From Gaoshiqia hydrogeniformans (GTDB taxonomy: Bacteria; Bacteroidota; Bacteroidia; Bacteroidales; Prolixibacteraceae), in NCBI RefSeq assembly GCF_049347105.1, contig NZ_CP186334.1:5332001-5396000 (forward strand): a stretch of DNA of 64,000 bases, read 5' to 3'. The notes under the pieces are model-generated. The model ran no database searches, had not been told where the DNA came from, and worked only from the letters and a program-made list of their open reading frames with translations. Shown piece after piece: positions 43,876 through 53,421 of the stretch; position 1 is the stretch's first letter; each line of letters begins with the position of its first letter. The position numbers were made by a program, and so were the translations under genes.

Positions 43876-46425
43876 ATGAATACAAACCGCTTACGAAAAT
43901 ACCTGCTCGTCATTCCCGCCATGTTGCTTTCGGGGTACTTTCCCCTCCTGGCTCAATCGCACCGGGGTGAATTGTACCAACACCTGGTTTTCGAAGGTTC
44001 GTCCATCACCTATCAGGACAGGAAAATACAACTTGGCCCCAATGCCTTTTTCATTGACGGACAACTAAGCGATGAAGAAGCTGCCGGCTATCCGTTCGTT
44101 TTCAATTCGGTAAACGAGGCGGCAAAACAGCTGACCCACGGAACCGAAGAATCGCCGATGGTGCTTTACATGGCCCCCTGGGTATATTGGATTGACGATC
44201 CGGATGATCCGGAAGTCCGTTTGCCCAGGGCCGGAGAAGGAACGCCCTTCGGGCTTGAAATCGACTGTGAATGGCTCAAATTTCACGGACTGTCCGATGA
44301 CCCCGGTCATGTGATCCTGGCATGTAACCGCGGACAAACGATGGGAGCCAAAGGCAACTTCACCATGTTCAACATCAAAAGCGACGGCTTGTGTGCCGAA
44401 AACATCACCTTTGGGAATTATTGCAACATCGACCTGGAATACCCGCTGAAACCGAAACTGGGACGCGAAAAAAGAGGCCCGGCCATTGTGCAGGCCCAAC
44501 TGATTTTTTCCAATGGCGATAAGGTGTTTGCCCGCAACACGCACTTCATCAGCCGGCTTAACCTTGGCCCGTTCTGGGGCAGTAAGCGCAGCCTCTTCGA
44601 CCGCTGTCATTTCGAATCGACCGATGATGCGCTGAACGGTTCTGCCGTTTACCTGGATTGTACGTTCGATTTTTACGGTAGCAAGCCTTTCTGGGGAACA
44701 TCGGGAACCGGAGCCGTTTTCCTGAATTGCAACATCGAATCGTTTGTTCGGGGAGAACAGTATTTCACGAAAAGTAACGGACAGGTAGTCGTCATCGACA
44801 CCCGTTTTCACTCCAACACGGCAACCGCCGTCGGCTGGCGCGAAAATCCCCCGGGAGAGACACGCAACTATCAGTTTCAAAACCAACTCAACGACGAACC
44901 GCTGCAGATTGGGATGCAAAAACTGCAAACGACAGTCGACCTGACCACAAAATCGCTGCTTAACGCCTACCGCATCGAACTGAATGACCAACTGGTTTAC
45001 AACACCTGGAACCTGCTGCGCGGCAACGACGACTGGGACCCGATGGGAATAAAAGAAAAAATACAAAAAGCTGAAAAAGAACATGGAAAGGATTACAGCA
45101 ATCTTCCGGTACAGTTGCTGATTTCGTCCACCCGCGATACCCTGGAAACCGGCCGCGAAAGTCTCGTGTTAAGCGCCCGGGCGCTCCGTTTCGGAAATTA
45201 CGAAATGAAAGGCGAAAAAATACGTTGGAACATTTCTGCTGAGGACGAAACATTGGCCAGGCTAAACATCAAAGACAACGGCGATTGCGAAGTTATTCCT
45301 GTCAACGAAGAAGACGGGGTGAAGGAGATCACCGTAACAGCCTGTACCGACTCAGGACTTGAAGCGGCCAGTGTGTTGTATATTTCGCCGTCTATCCTCG
45401 AAGCTCCCGACTTCAGCGCCGGTCCCGCCCTGATTTGTGAAAAAGGTCAGCTTCGGCTCGATTATCAGTTAGACATGCGTTTTGAAGACCAATCGCTGAT
45501 CAGCTGGTACCGCTGCCGCGATGCGCAGGGCACACATCCCGTTGAAATCGCGGTGTCCCGGTTCAACAAACCCCTGAAAACCTATCAATTGTCTGCAGGT
45601 GACATTGGCTATTACATCATGGCCCGTGTTTCACTCAAACATGTGCGTTGCCATCCGGGGAATACAGAAAGAACCATTTACCACAAGGCGATTACGCCGG
45701 AGGATGTTAATCAAAACCCGCATGTTTTCATTCCTGATTTAGAGAAGATGTCAACAGCATATCAACCGGAAGTTTTGCCGGGGTTCTGGACACTTGATGG
45801 TTATGCCCCTGCCGATACCCGCGAATGGTATTGGGAAGCCGACAGCACCCGCGATCCCTGGTACTATGGTCCGGGCGTTGACGGCGCGGCACAGGATACG
45901 GGACTGGTGCAAGCCACCAAAGGGGCGCGCCTGCGCTACACGCCCGTTGGCGACCAGTTTGGCGACATGAAAATCAGTTTCACCGCGGTACCCGCCAAAA
46001 CAGCCGGACAGGGCTTTAGCAGCGCCCGGGCACAATACATGGACGTATACATCAAGTTCGACACAAAAACGCTGACCGGCTACGCCCTGCGCTTAATCCG
46101 AACCACCAAATACAGCGATGCCATCGACTTCCTGTTGATGAAATATGAAAACGGCAACGCAATGCCCATCAGCGATCCGGTGTCGGCCTCGTGCTACCGC
46201 CCCGACTGCCGGATTACGGTAGAGGTCAACGGTAATCTACTAAGGGTTCATTCCGATAATGCCAGGGATTATTATACGGTTCACAACGAATCGGAAGTGA
46301 AACGGGTGGTAGACCTGGAAGCCGAAATGGAGCCCAACACCTTCGGCGGTATCGGATTTCAGCATACCGGAACCGTGAGCGGAGGCGCCACATTAATCAA
46401 GGATTTGAAAATTGAATGGAACTAA
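43876..46425 (+). CDS. Pectinesterase-like beta-helix protein with C-terminal beta-sandwich
   Basis: This 849-residue protein has a signal peptide (residues 1-26, ending LLAQ). Residues about 60-380 form a right-handed beta-helix resembling CE8 pectin methylesterases. AENITFGNY and VQAQLIFSNGDKVFARNTHFIS fit the glutamine-bearing strand, and FESTDDALNGSAVYLDCTFDFYGSKPFWG sits where the catalytic aspartates would be, though the classic DFIFG is altered. Residues about 410-510 look Ig-like. About 640-849 form a LamG/3-keto-disaccharide-hydrolase-type beta-sandwich (MDVYIKFDTKTLTGYALRLIR, GGIGFQHTG). It is likely an esterase or binding protein acting on pectin; catalytic competence is uncertain. 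Confidence 0.65.
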   Translation: MNTNRLRKYLLVIPAMLLSGYFPLLAQSHRGELYQHLVFEGSSITYQDRKIQLGPNAFFIDGQLSDEEAAGYPFVFNSVNEAAKQLTHGTEESPMVLYMAPWVYWIDDPDDPEVRLPRAGEGTPFGLEIDCEWLKFHGLSDDPGHVILACNRGQTMGAKGNFTMFNIKSDGLCAENITFGNYCNIDLEYPLKPKLGREKRGPAIVQAQLIFSNGDKVFARNTHFISRLNLGPFWGSKRSLFDRCHFESTDDALNGSAVYLDCTFDFYGSKPFWGTSGTGAVFLNCNIESFVRGEQYFTKSNGQVVVIDTRFHSNTATAVGWRENPPGETRNYQFQNQLNDEPLQIGMQKLQTTVDLTTKSLLNAYRIELNDQLVYNTWNLLRGNDDWDPMGIKEKIQKAEKEHGKDYSNLPVQLLISSTRDTLETGRESLVLSARALRFGNYEMKGEKIRWNISAEDETLARLNIKDNGDCEVIPVNEEDGVKEITVTACTDSGLEAASVLYISPSILEAPDFSAGPALICEKGQLRLDYQLDMRFEDQSLISWYRCRDAQGTHPVEIAVSRFNKPLKTYQLSAGDIGYYIMARVSLKHVRCHPGNTERTIYHKAITPEDVNQNPHVFIPDLEKMSTAYQPEVLPGFWTLDGYAPADTREWYWEADSTRDPWYYGPGVDGAAQDTGLVQATKGARLRYTPVGDQFGDMKISFTAVPAKTAGQGFSSARAQYMDVYIKFDTKTLTGYALRLIRTTKYSDAIDFLLMKYENGNAMPISDPVSASCYRPDCRITVEVNGNLLRVHSDNARDYYTVHNESEVKRVVDLEAEMEPNTFGGIGFQHTGTVSGGATLIKDLKIEWN

Positions 46426-46464
46426 TTTCAGCAGTCATAAACTCAAATTTTTAACACGACCCAC

Positions 46465-47994
46465 ATGAAAAAAAATTCAATTGAAATACTAATCGTGCTG
46501 GCAGCTATGCTATATTCGTGCAGCCGGCAGGCCCCAAAAACCAATCAGAATTCAGCCAAAACTTCCACAGAAAATTTCTACCAAAACCCGGTGTTAGGCG
46601 GCGACTATCCCGATCCCTCCATTTTCCGCGACGGCGCCGATTATTACATGACCCATTCCTCGTTCGACTATTACCCCGGCCTGCTGATCTGGCATTCCAC
46701 CGACCTGATCAACTGGCAGCGGGTAGGCCATGCCCTGCACCGGTATGTAGGTTCGGTGTGGGCGCCCGATCTGATCAAACACAACAACCGGTATTACATT
46801 TACTTCCCGGCCGGGGGAACCAACTGGGTGGTAATGGCTATGTCGCCTGAAGGCCCGTGGTCCGATCCGATCGACCTGAAACTGCCCGGTTTTATCGACC
46901 CCGGCCATGTGGCCGACCACGAAGGAAACCGCTATTTATATCTATCGAAAGGCTACATCGTAAAGCTGACTGAGGATGGTTTGGCAACCGACGGTGAACC
47001 GGTTTTCAACTACGAAGGTTGGGAATTCCCGAAAGAATGGAGCACCGAATGTTTCTGCCTCGAATCACCCAAATCGACCGTGAAAGACGGCTATTTCCAC
47101 CTGATTGTGGCCGAAGGAGGAACGGCAGGGCCGGCCACCTCGCACATGGTGGTTTCGGCACGTTCCACATCGCCTTACGGTCCGTTTGAAAATTCGCCCT
47201 ACAACCCGATAGTGCATACCGAAAGCCGCGCCGAACGCTGGTGGAGCCAGGGCCACGGCACGCTGGTAGACGATATTGACGGTAACTGGTGGATCATGTA
47301 TCACGGTTATGAAAAAGGCTTTCACACGCTGGGACGCCAAACGCTGATGCTCCCCGTTGAATGGACTGCCGACCAATGGTTTCGGGTGCCGGAAGGGGTG
47401 AAAAGTGAAAACCCCATCACGAAACCAACCGGAAAACCTTCTGAAAACGGAACTGCCCTGTCGGATGACTTCGAAGGCGCAGACCTGGGATTGCAATGGC
47501 AATTTTTCAAACTGTACGAACCCGAACGCGTGGAATTGAAAGATGGACAACTTGTGCTTCAAGCAAAAGGGAAATCGTTTGATGAAAGCTCACCTTTGCT
47601 GGTTAATTCGTCTGACCGGCACTACGAAGTGATTGTTGAATATACGATCGATGAGGATGTTACGGCGGGTTTATGCCTGTTTTACAACGAAAAAGGGAAC
47701 ATGCGTATCGCGGTAAATAAAGATCAGTTTACCGTTTTCAATCAGAAAAGCGCCAAAATCAGGGTGAAGAACGAACTGGGCAAGCGAGGCTTTCTGCGTA
47801 TTTTGGATGATGAGAATGAAATCAGTTTTTATTACAGCGCCAATGGCACCGACTGGAACCGGGTTGAACGCAGCATTGACGCCACCGGATTCAACAACAA
47901 CGTGTTTGGCGAATTCCTCAGTCTGCGGGCCGGTGTGTATGCTTTTGGCGAAGGCAAAGCGACTTTCGACAAGTTCGTTTACAACAAACTGTAA
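46465..47994 (+). CDS. GH43-family glycosidase lipoprotein (arabinofuranosidase/xylosidase type)
   Basis: This 509-residue lipoprotein (lipobox YSC, Cys19) has an N-terminal five-bladed beta-propeller of glycoside hydrolase family 43. The candidate catalytic base is Asp50 in DYPDPS, the pKa-tuning residue Asp102 in WAPDL and the acid Glu200 in LESPK. From about residue 330 there is a beta-sandwich (DDFEGADLGLQWQFFK, YTIDEDVTAGLCLFYNEKGNMRI) of the GH43 C2/DUF1349 type. In a pectin locus the likely job is removing arabinofuranose, xylose or galactose side chains. It is the last gene of the enzyme run and is followed by a long inverted repeat. Confidence 0.88.
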   Translation: MKKNSIEILIVLAAMLYSCSRQAPKTNQNSAKTSTENFYQNPVLGGDYPDPSIFRDGADYYMTHSSFDYYPGLLIWHSTDLINWQRVGHALHRYVGSVWAPDLIKHNNRYYIYFPAGGTNWVVMAMSPEGPWSDPIDLKLPGFIDPGHVADHEGNRYLYLSKGYIVKLTEDGLATDGEPVFNYEGWEFPKEWSTECFCLESPKSTVKDGYFHLIVAEGGTAGPATSHMVVSARSTSPYGPFENSPYNPIVHTESRAERWWSQGHGTLVDDIDGNWWIMYHGYEKGFHTLGRQTLMLPVEWTADQWFRVPEGVKSENPITKPTGKPSENGTALSDDFEGADLGLQWQFFKLYEPERVELKDGQLVLQAKGKSFDESSPLLVNSSDRHYEVIVEYTIDEDVTAGLCLFYNEKGNMRIAVNKDQFTVFNQKSAKIRVKNELGKRGFLRILDDENEISFYYSANGTDWNRVERSIDATGFNNNVFGEFLSLRAGVYAFGEGKATFDKFVYNKL

Positions 47995-48002
47995 TCAGTT
48001 GC

Positions 48003-48085
48003 TAACTGCGTTTGCCGTTGTTTAAAGTGTTTTCCTTTGACAAAATTCATGTAAATTGCACAATTAAACGACGGCAAAACAGTTA
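48003..48085 (+). repeat. Long interrupted inverted repeat between GH43 and the TonB receptor gene
   Basis: The left arm at 48003-48025 and right arm at 48064-48085 pair over 6 bp (TAACTG/CAGTTA) and then over 15 bp (TTTGCCGTTGTTTAA with TTAAACGACGGCAAA, one G-T pair). They are separated by a short bulge and a 38-base central segment. It begins 9 bases after the GH43 stop and ends 24 bases before the next ATG. It could fold as a large RNA hairpin or serve as a paired protein-binding site. Confidence 0.6.
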
Positions 48086-48109
48086 ATTCCTAAATTAGAT
48101 TGAGAGGGC

Positions 48110-50530
48110 ATGCGCATAGTCATCCGGTTCCTGTTCCTGTTATTCATCGTTCAGTTTACTGAGTATTCTTTCGGGCAAAGCAACAATGCAACTGTTCACG
48201 GTAAAATAACCGGCACAAATGGCCAGGCCATTGATCTGGCCAATATTTCCATCAAAGGATTTCCGTTGGGAACCGTATCCGATCAAAAAGGTAATTACCT
48301 GCTACGCATCCCGGCAAAGCGCAAAATCACCCTGGTCTTTTCCGTCGTGGGCTATGTAAGCTTTGAAAAAGAAATTTCGGCAGAAGAGGAACAACGGATT
48401 GAATTGAACGTGACTCTTTCGGAAGATACGAAGGAAATCGATGAGGTCAGGATTGATCAGCAACGGAAAGGGCAAACAAACATCGCGCAAATTGACCCTC
48501 ATTGGGCAGCCAACCTGCCCGGCGCAGGCGCAGGCAGTATCGAAGCGCTCCTGAAAACCCTGCCCGGCGTATCGTCAAACAACGAGTTAAGTTCGCAATA
48601 TTCGGTGCGTGGCGGGAATTTCGACGAAAACCTCGTGTACGTGAATGACATTGAGATTTACCGCCCCTTTTTGGTCAGGGCCGGCCAGCAGGAAGGGCTT
48701 AGTTTTATCAACCCCGACCTGGTTTCGTCGGTCAGCTTTTCAGCCGGTGGGTTCGATGCCAAATACGGCGATAAAACAGCTTCGGTGCTCGACATCAAAT
48801 ATCGCCGCCCCAACGGGTTCAGGGGCTCTGTATCCGCCAGTATGCTGGGCGGTTCGGTCCATGTTGAAGACAACAGCAAAAACAACAAGTTGAGTTATAT
48901 CGGCGGACTTCGTTACAAAACCAATTCATACCTGCTAAACAGTCTGGACGAATCGGGAGAATACGACCCCCGTTTTACCGATCTCCAGGCTTATGTCAGC
49001 TACCGCATTTCAGGCAGTTTCGACTTGTCGTTTCTCGGCAACCTCGCCCGGAACGACTATCATTTTGTACCCAAAACCCGCGAAACAACATTCGGGACCT
49101 GGAGCCAGCCGCTGCAAACAAAAATTTATTTTTCCGGTCAGGAAAAAGATGAGTTTATGACCCGGTTGGGAGCGCTTTCGGCCAACTTTCACCCAATCAG
49201 TCAGTTAAATCTAAAACTCATCACCTCGGTATTTGAAACGGAAGAAGAGGTCAGTTACGACATTTTAGGAAAATATTACCTGAACGAACTCGAACGCGAT
49301 TTGGCCTCGGGGCAATTCGGCGACAGCGTATTAAACATCGGCATCGGCAGTTTTTTAAACCATGCCCGCAACAAGCTCGAAGCCCGCGTCATCAGCCTGG
49401 CCCACAAAGGGGCCTTTAATTCGGATCAGCATTTGCTAAACTGGGGAATTGATTTCCGCTCGGAAAAAATTACCGACCAAATCCACGAATGGGAAATGCG
49501 CGACTCGGCCGGCTACTCGCTGCCCTACTCCGGCAGCGAAATTCTGCTTTACCGGACCGTACACACCGATAACCGCATGAATTCCATCCGGGCCTCGGCC
49601 TATATCCAGGACACTTACCAGGTTCCGCTGGCCGCCGGCGAGTTATACCTGACCGCCGGAATCAGGGCCGGTTATTGGGACTATTCGGATGAGTGGCTGC
49701 TGAGTCCCCGTTTTTCCGTCAGTTATTTTCCCGAATGGGAATCGCGCTTTGTTTTTCGCCTGTCGGGCGGAAGTTACCGGCAACCGGCTTTTTTCAAAGA
49801 GTTGAAAGACCGTGACGGGAATGTTTATCCCGATACGAAAGCACAAAATTCACAACAAATCGTACTGGGAGCCGATTATATGTTCAGGGCCTGGGACCGG
49901 CCGTTCAAACTAAGTTCGGAACTGTACTACAAATACTTTTCACGGTTAATTCCTTACCAGGTCGAGAACGTGCAAATACGTTACCTGGCCGACCAGCAAG
50001 CAACCGGCTACGCTGCCGGCCTCGACCTGAAAGTAAACGGTGAATTTGTCAGCGGTATCGAATCGTGGGCGGGCATCTCGCTGTTGCAAACGCGTGAAGA
50101 TATTACCGGCGACGGGCACGGCCTGATTCCGCGTCCAACCGACCAGTTTCTGAACATCAGCCTGTTTTTTCAGGATTACCTCCCCGGAAACCCGTCTTAT
50201 AAATTGCACCTGGCCGCCTTTTACGGATCGCGTTTACCAACCGGCCCGCCCAACTCGCAACGTTATCAGGACATTTTTCGCATGCCGCCTTACCGCCGTG
50301 TCGACCTGGGCCTGTCAAAAACGCTGATCGGCTCCGAAAGCCGGTTCCGAAACAAAAGTATCCTGAGTACAGTAAACGATATGTGGCTGACCCTTGAAAT
50401 TCTAAATCTGTTGGGAATTAACAATACAGTTTCTTACTTTTGGGTTAGCAGTAATTACGGCGACATGTTTGCTGTCCCCAATTATCTTACTGACCGGAAA
50501 ATAAACCTCAAACTAACTGTTAAATTTTAA
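48110..50530 (+). CDS. TonB-dependent outer-membrane receptor with CarboxypepD_reg-like domain
   Basis: This 806-residue receptor has a signal peptide (residues 1-23, ending SFGQ) and a CarboxypepD_reg-like domain (about 28-105, VHGKITGTNGQAIDLANISIKG). A TonB plug follows (GSIEALLKTLPGVSSNNELSSQYSVRGGNFDENLVYVNDIEIYRP), then a 22-strand barrel. It lacks an STN domain and a SusD partner, and at 806 residues is shorter than SusC types, so it more likely imports a metal complex, vitamin or small ligand. It follows the pectin locus on the same strand but is separated by a long inverted repeat, so membership in that locus is doubtful. Confidence 0.9.
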   Translation: MRIVIRFLFLLFIVQFTEYSFGQSNNATVHGKITGTNGQAIDLANISIKGFPLGTVSDQKGNYLLRIPAKRKITLVFSVVGYVSFEKEISAEEEQRIELNVTLSEDTKEIDEVRIDQQRKGQTNIAQIDPHWAANLPGAGAGSIEALLKTLPGVSSNNELSSQYSVRGGNFDENLVYVNDIEIYRPFLVRAGQQEGLSFINPDLVSSVSFSAGGFDAKYGDKTASVLDIKYRRPNGFRGSVSASMLGGSVHVEDNSKNNKLSYIGGLRYKTNSYLLNSLDESGEYDPRFTDLQAYVSYRISGSFDLSFLGNLARNDYHFVPKTRETTFGTWSQPLQTKIYFSGQEKDEFMTRLGALSANFHPISQLNLKLITSVFETEEEVSYDILGKYYLNELERDLASGQFGDSVLNIGIGSFLNHARNKLEARVISLAHKGAFNSDQHLLNWGIDFRSEKITDQIHEWEMRDSAGYSLPYSGSEILLYRTVHTDNRMNSIRASAYIQDTYQVPLAAGELYLTAGIRAGYWDYSDEWLLSPRFSVSYFPEWESRFVFRLSGGSYRQPAFFKELKDRDGNVYPDTKAQNSQQIVLGADYMFRAWDRPFKLSSELYYKYFSRLIPYQVENVQIRYLADQQATGYAAGLDLKVNGEFVSGIESWAGISLLQTREDITGDGHGLIPRPTDQFLNISLFFQDYLPGNPSYKLHLAAFYGSRLPTGPPNSQRYQDIFRMPPYRRVDLGLSKTLIGSESRFRNKSILSTVNDMWLTLEILNLLGINNTVSYFWVSSNYGDMFAVPNYLTDRKINLKLTVKF

Positions 50531-50533
50531 ACG

Positions 50534-51325
50534 ATGAAACTGCCCCTATTTCAGGTTGACGCCTTTGCCGAAAAGTTATTTAAAGGCAATCCGGCTGCCG
50601 TGGTGCCCTTGGAGCATTGGTTGGACGATCAATTGATGCAGGCCATCGCGATGGAAAACAACTTACCCGAAACCGCTTTTTTTGTTCCTTCGCAGTCGGG
50701 ATTTGAGATCCGGTGGTTTACCCCCAAGGCCGAGGTGAAGTTATGCGGGCACGCCACCCTGGCAACAGCCCATGTTATTTTCGAAGAAGCTGCTTACCCG
50801 GACGATGAAATTACTTTTGGAAGTAAGAGCGGATTGTTGCAGGTAAGAAAAACAGGCGATTTACTGCAACTCAACTTCCCGGCCGACAAGCTGTCGCCCG
50901 TGGATGTCCCAAACCTGATCATCAAGGCCCTGAAAAAATTGCCCGAAGCCTGTTTTAAAGGACGAAGCGATTACCTTTTTGTTTATCCGTCGGAGAAAGA
51001 AATCCGGGAAATGAACCCCGACTTCACCATTTTGGCTAAGACCGACGCCCGCGGAATCATTGTCACGGCGCCAGGCGACGAAGTTGACTTTGTGTGCCGC
51101 TTCTTTGCTCCCAAAGTGGGCGTGAACGAAGATCCGGTAACCGGGTCGGCCCACACCACGCTTACTCCCTACTGGGCAAAACGACTGGGCAAAACAACAT
51201 TCAAGGCGCGCCAACTGTCGCAGCGCGGAGGCGAACTGATCTGCACCCTGCAAGACGACCGGGTATTGATCGCCGGAAAAACAAAAACCTACCTGCGAGG
51301 TGAGATATTTGTTGAATTAGAGTGA
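50534..51325 (+). CDS. PhzF-family isomerase/epimerase-like protein
   Basis: This 263-residue cytoplasmic protein has the two-lobed diaminopimelate-epimerase-like fold of the PhzF family. MKLPLFQVDAFAEKLFKGNPAAVV begins it, NNLPETAFF holds the family catalytic glutamate (Glu46), and KLCGHATLATAHV and EDPVTGSAHTTL are the hallmark glycine/histidine loops. Members isomerise phenazine precursors or other small acids, but most, including this isolated copy, have no known substrate. Its ATG lies 3 bases after the stop of the TonB receptor gene, so the two are probably translated from one transcript. Confidence 0.9.
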   Translation: MKLPLFQVDAFAEKLFKGNPAAVVPLEHWLDDQLMQAIAMENNLPETAFFVPSQSGFEIRWFTPKAEVKLCGHATLATAHVIFEEAAYPDDEITFGSKSGLLQVRKTGDLLQLNFPADKLSPVDVPNLIIKALKKLPEACFKGRSDYLFVYPSEKEIREMNPDFTILAKTDARGIIVTAPGDEVDFVCRFFAPKVGVNEDPVTGSAHTTLTPYWAKRLGKTTFKARQLSQRGGELICTLQDDRVLIAGKTKTYLRGEIFVELE

Positions 51326-51391
51326 TCCCATTGGTCCATATCGAACCCGATTGGCCTGCAGTTGTTTACCTGACAAAAGGAAAACAATCAG

Positions 51392-53413
51392 ATGGAAAAA
51401 TACCGGCATACCAACAAGCTCATTCACGAAACATCGCCCTACCTGCTGCAACACGCCCATAATCCGGTCAACTGGATGCCCTGGGGCGAAGAAGCGCTCC
51501 GTCAGGCTAAAACCGAAAACAAGCTGCTGCTTATCAGCATTGGCTACGCGGCCTGTCACTGGTGCCATGTCATGGAACACGAATCATTTGAAGACGAAAG
51601 CGTGGCAGCCATCATGAACGAGCATTATATCTGCATCAAAGTCGACCGCGAAGAACGCCCCGATGTAGACCAGATTTACATGACGGCCGTACAACTGACC
51701 ACCCGCCGGGGCGGCTGGCCTCTGAACGCTGTGGCCCTGCCCGACGGAAGGCCGGTATGGGGAGGAACCTATTTCCCAAAAGAATCGTGGGTTGATATTT
51801 TGCAGCAAATTGCAGGGTACTACCTGCAAAATCCCGAAAAAACCGAAGCATACGCCGAACGCTTAACACATGGGATTGAGCAAAGCTCCGTCATCCCGCT
51901 CAGCAACGAGGCATTCCCGGTCGGATTAGCTCAAATCGCCAAAGCAGTTGGTTTGTGGCAGGCATCCTTCGACATGGAAGAAGGCGGTAACCGCGGAGCT
52001 CCCAAGTTTATGATGCCCGTCAACCTGTTGTTCCTGCTTCGCTGGGCGCATCAGCAGCACGACCTGATTTCGGAAAGCTTCGTACAAATCACGCTCGAAA
52101 AGATGGCGCTGGGCGGAATTTATGACCAGGCAGTCGGCGGATTTGCACGTTATTCGACCGACTCGTCGTGGAAGGTACCTCATTTCGAGAAAATGCTTTA
52201 CGACAACGGGCAGCTGATCAGTCTGTATTCCCAGGCTTTTCAGAAGTTTCAGGATCCGTTGTACCGGGAAGTGGTTGCCGACACCATCGGCTGGTTAAAG
52301 CGCGAAATGCTTTCGCCCGAAAACGGCTTCTACTCGTCGCTCGATGCTGACAGCGAAGGCATAGAAGGCCGGTTTTACGTCTGGCAAAAAGCCGGACTGG
52401 AAACCTTGATCGGCGAAGAGTTTGACCTGTTTGCCGATTATTACCAGGTAAACCAAACCGGTTACTGGGAAGACGGCCACTACATTTTGCTTCGTAAAGA
52501 AACCGATCCGGTTTTTGCCCAAAAACACGGCATGGAGCCTGTGCAACTAAAAGAAAAGGTACAGCGCTGGAAAATAAAGCTCATGGAAAGCCGCGACAAA
52601 CGGATACGTCCCGGGTTGGACGACAAGATACTGACATCGTGGAACGCCCTGGCGATCACCGGTCTGACGGATGCATACCGGGCATTTGGCGATCCCGAAT
52701 ACCTGCAACTGGCCGAGCAGAATGCCCGGTTTATTTCCGGCGAGCTGGCAACAAAAGAGGGCGTTTTACGGCATTCTTACAAAAACGGGATCAGTAAGAT
52801 TGATGGTTTTCTGGAAGATTATGCACTTTTTATCCAGGCATTGATTTCACTGTTTGAAGTAAGCGGTAAAGAAACTTACCTGCGCGAAGCCAACGAACTG
52901 ACAGAAACCGCGTTTGAACAATTCTTTGATGCCAAAAAAAACATTTTCTACTTCAGCCCCGCCGGAAAAACAGATCTGATCAACCGAAGCATTGAAGTGT
53001 ATGACAATGTGGTTCCTTCGTCAAACTCGGTGATGAGCAATAACCTGTTTAAGCTGGGCCACCTGCTCGAAAAAAACAACTACCTCCGGCTTGCCAAAAC
53101 CATGCTCGAAAAAGTGGGTGAAAATGTGGTTCAATATCCGTCGGGACATGCCAACTGGCTAAACCTGGCGCTAAACTTTGCCGACTCCCACTTTGAGGTG
53201 GTCCTTGCCGGACCGGAAGCCACCCACCTGGGCAAAGAGCTGCAAAGTCACTATTTACCCAATTGCCTGTTTTGCCCGGGAGACACAGAAAATCTGCCCT
53301 TACTGAAAGAACGACTGAAGAAAGACAAGACATTGATTTATGTCTGTCAAAACAACAGTTGTTTGCTTCCTGTTGAAAAACCGGAGGAAGCCCTTCAGTT
53401 GGTTTCCGACTAA
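51392..53413 (+). CDS. Thioredoxin-domain/six-hairpin (DUF255, YyaL/SPATA20) protein
   Basis: This 673-residue cytoplasmic protein starts with a DUF255 thioredoxin-like domain (residues about 5-165) containing ACHWCHVMEHESFED, with a CxxC pair at Cys55 and Cys58. VDREERPDVDQIYM and the GGWPLNA stretch follow. The remainder is an alpha/alpha toroid (six-hairpin glycosidase-like), with GGIYDQAVGGFARYSTDSSWKVPHFEKMLYDN and a late FLEDYALFIQAL. The family is conserved from bacteria to mammals, and its biochemical role is still unclear (redox or sugar-modifying roles have been proposed). It lies 66 bases after the PhzF gene. Confidence 0.92.
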   Translation: MEKYRHTNKLIHETSPYLLQHAHNPVNWMPWGEEALRQAKTENKLLLISIGYAACHWCHVMEHESFEDESVAAIMNEHYICIKVDREERPDVDQIYMTAVQLTTRRGGWPLNAVALPDGRPVWGGTYFPKESWVDILQQIAGYYLQNPEKTEAYAERLTHGIEQSSVIPLSNEAFPVGLAQIAKAVGLWQASFDMEEGGNRGAPKFMMPVNLLFLLRWAHQQHDLISESFVQITLEKMALGGIYDQAVGGFARYSTDSSWKVPHFEKMLYDNGQLISLYSQAFQKFQDPLYREVVADTIGWLKREMLSPENGFYSSLDADSEGIEGRFYVWQKAGLETLIGEEFDLFADYYQVNQTGYWEDGHYILLRKETDPVFAQKHGMEPVQLKEKVQRWKIKLMESRDKRIRPGLDDKILTSWNALAITGLTDAYRAFGDPEYLQLAEQNARFISGELATKEGVLRHSYKNGISKIDGFLEDYALFIQALISLFEVSGKETYLREANELTETAFEQFFDAKKNIFYFSPAGKTDLINRSIEVYDNVVPSSNSVMSNNLFKLGHLLEKNNYLRLAKTMLEKVGENVVQYPSGHANWLNLALNFADSHFEVVLAGPEATHLGKELQSHYLPNCLFCPGDTENLPLLKERLKKDKTLIYVCQNNSCLLPVEKPEEALQLVSD

Positions 53414-53421
53414 CCGACTGC

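Noticed and set aside
44065..45084. Open frame of about 339 codons on the minus strand, opposite the pectinesterase-like gene
   Set aside because: It is antisense to a well-supported gene and its product has low-complexity, unrecognisable composition.
48110..50530. Counting the TonB receptor as part of the pectin locus
   Set aside because: It has no SusD partner or STN domain, is followed by unrelated genes, and is separated by a long inverted repeat.
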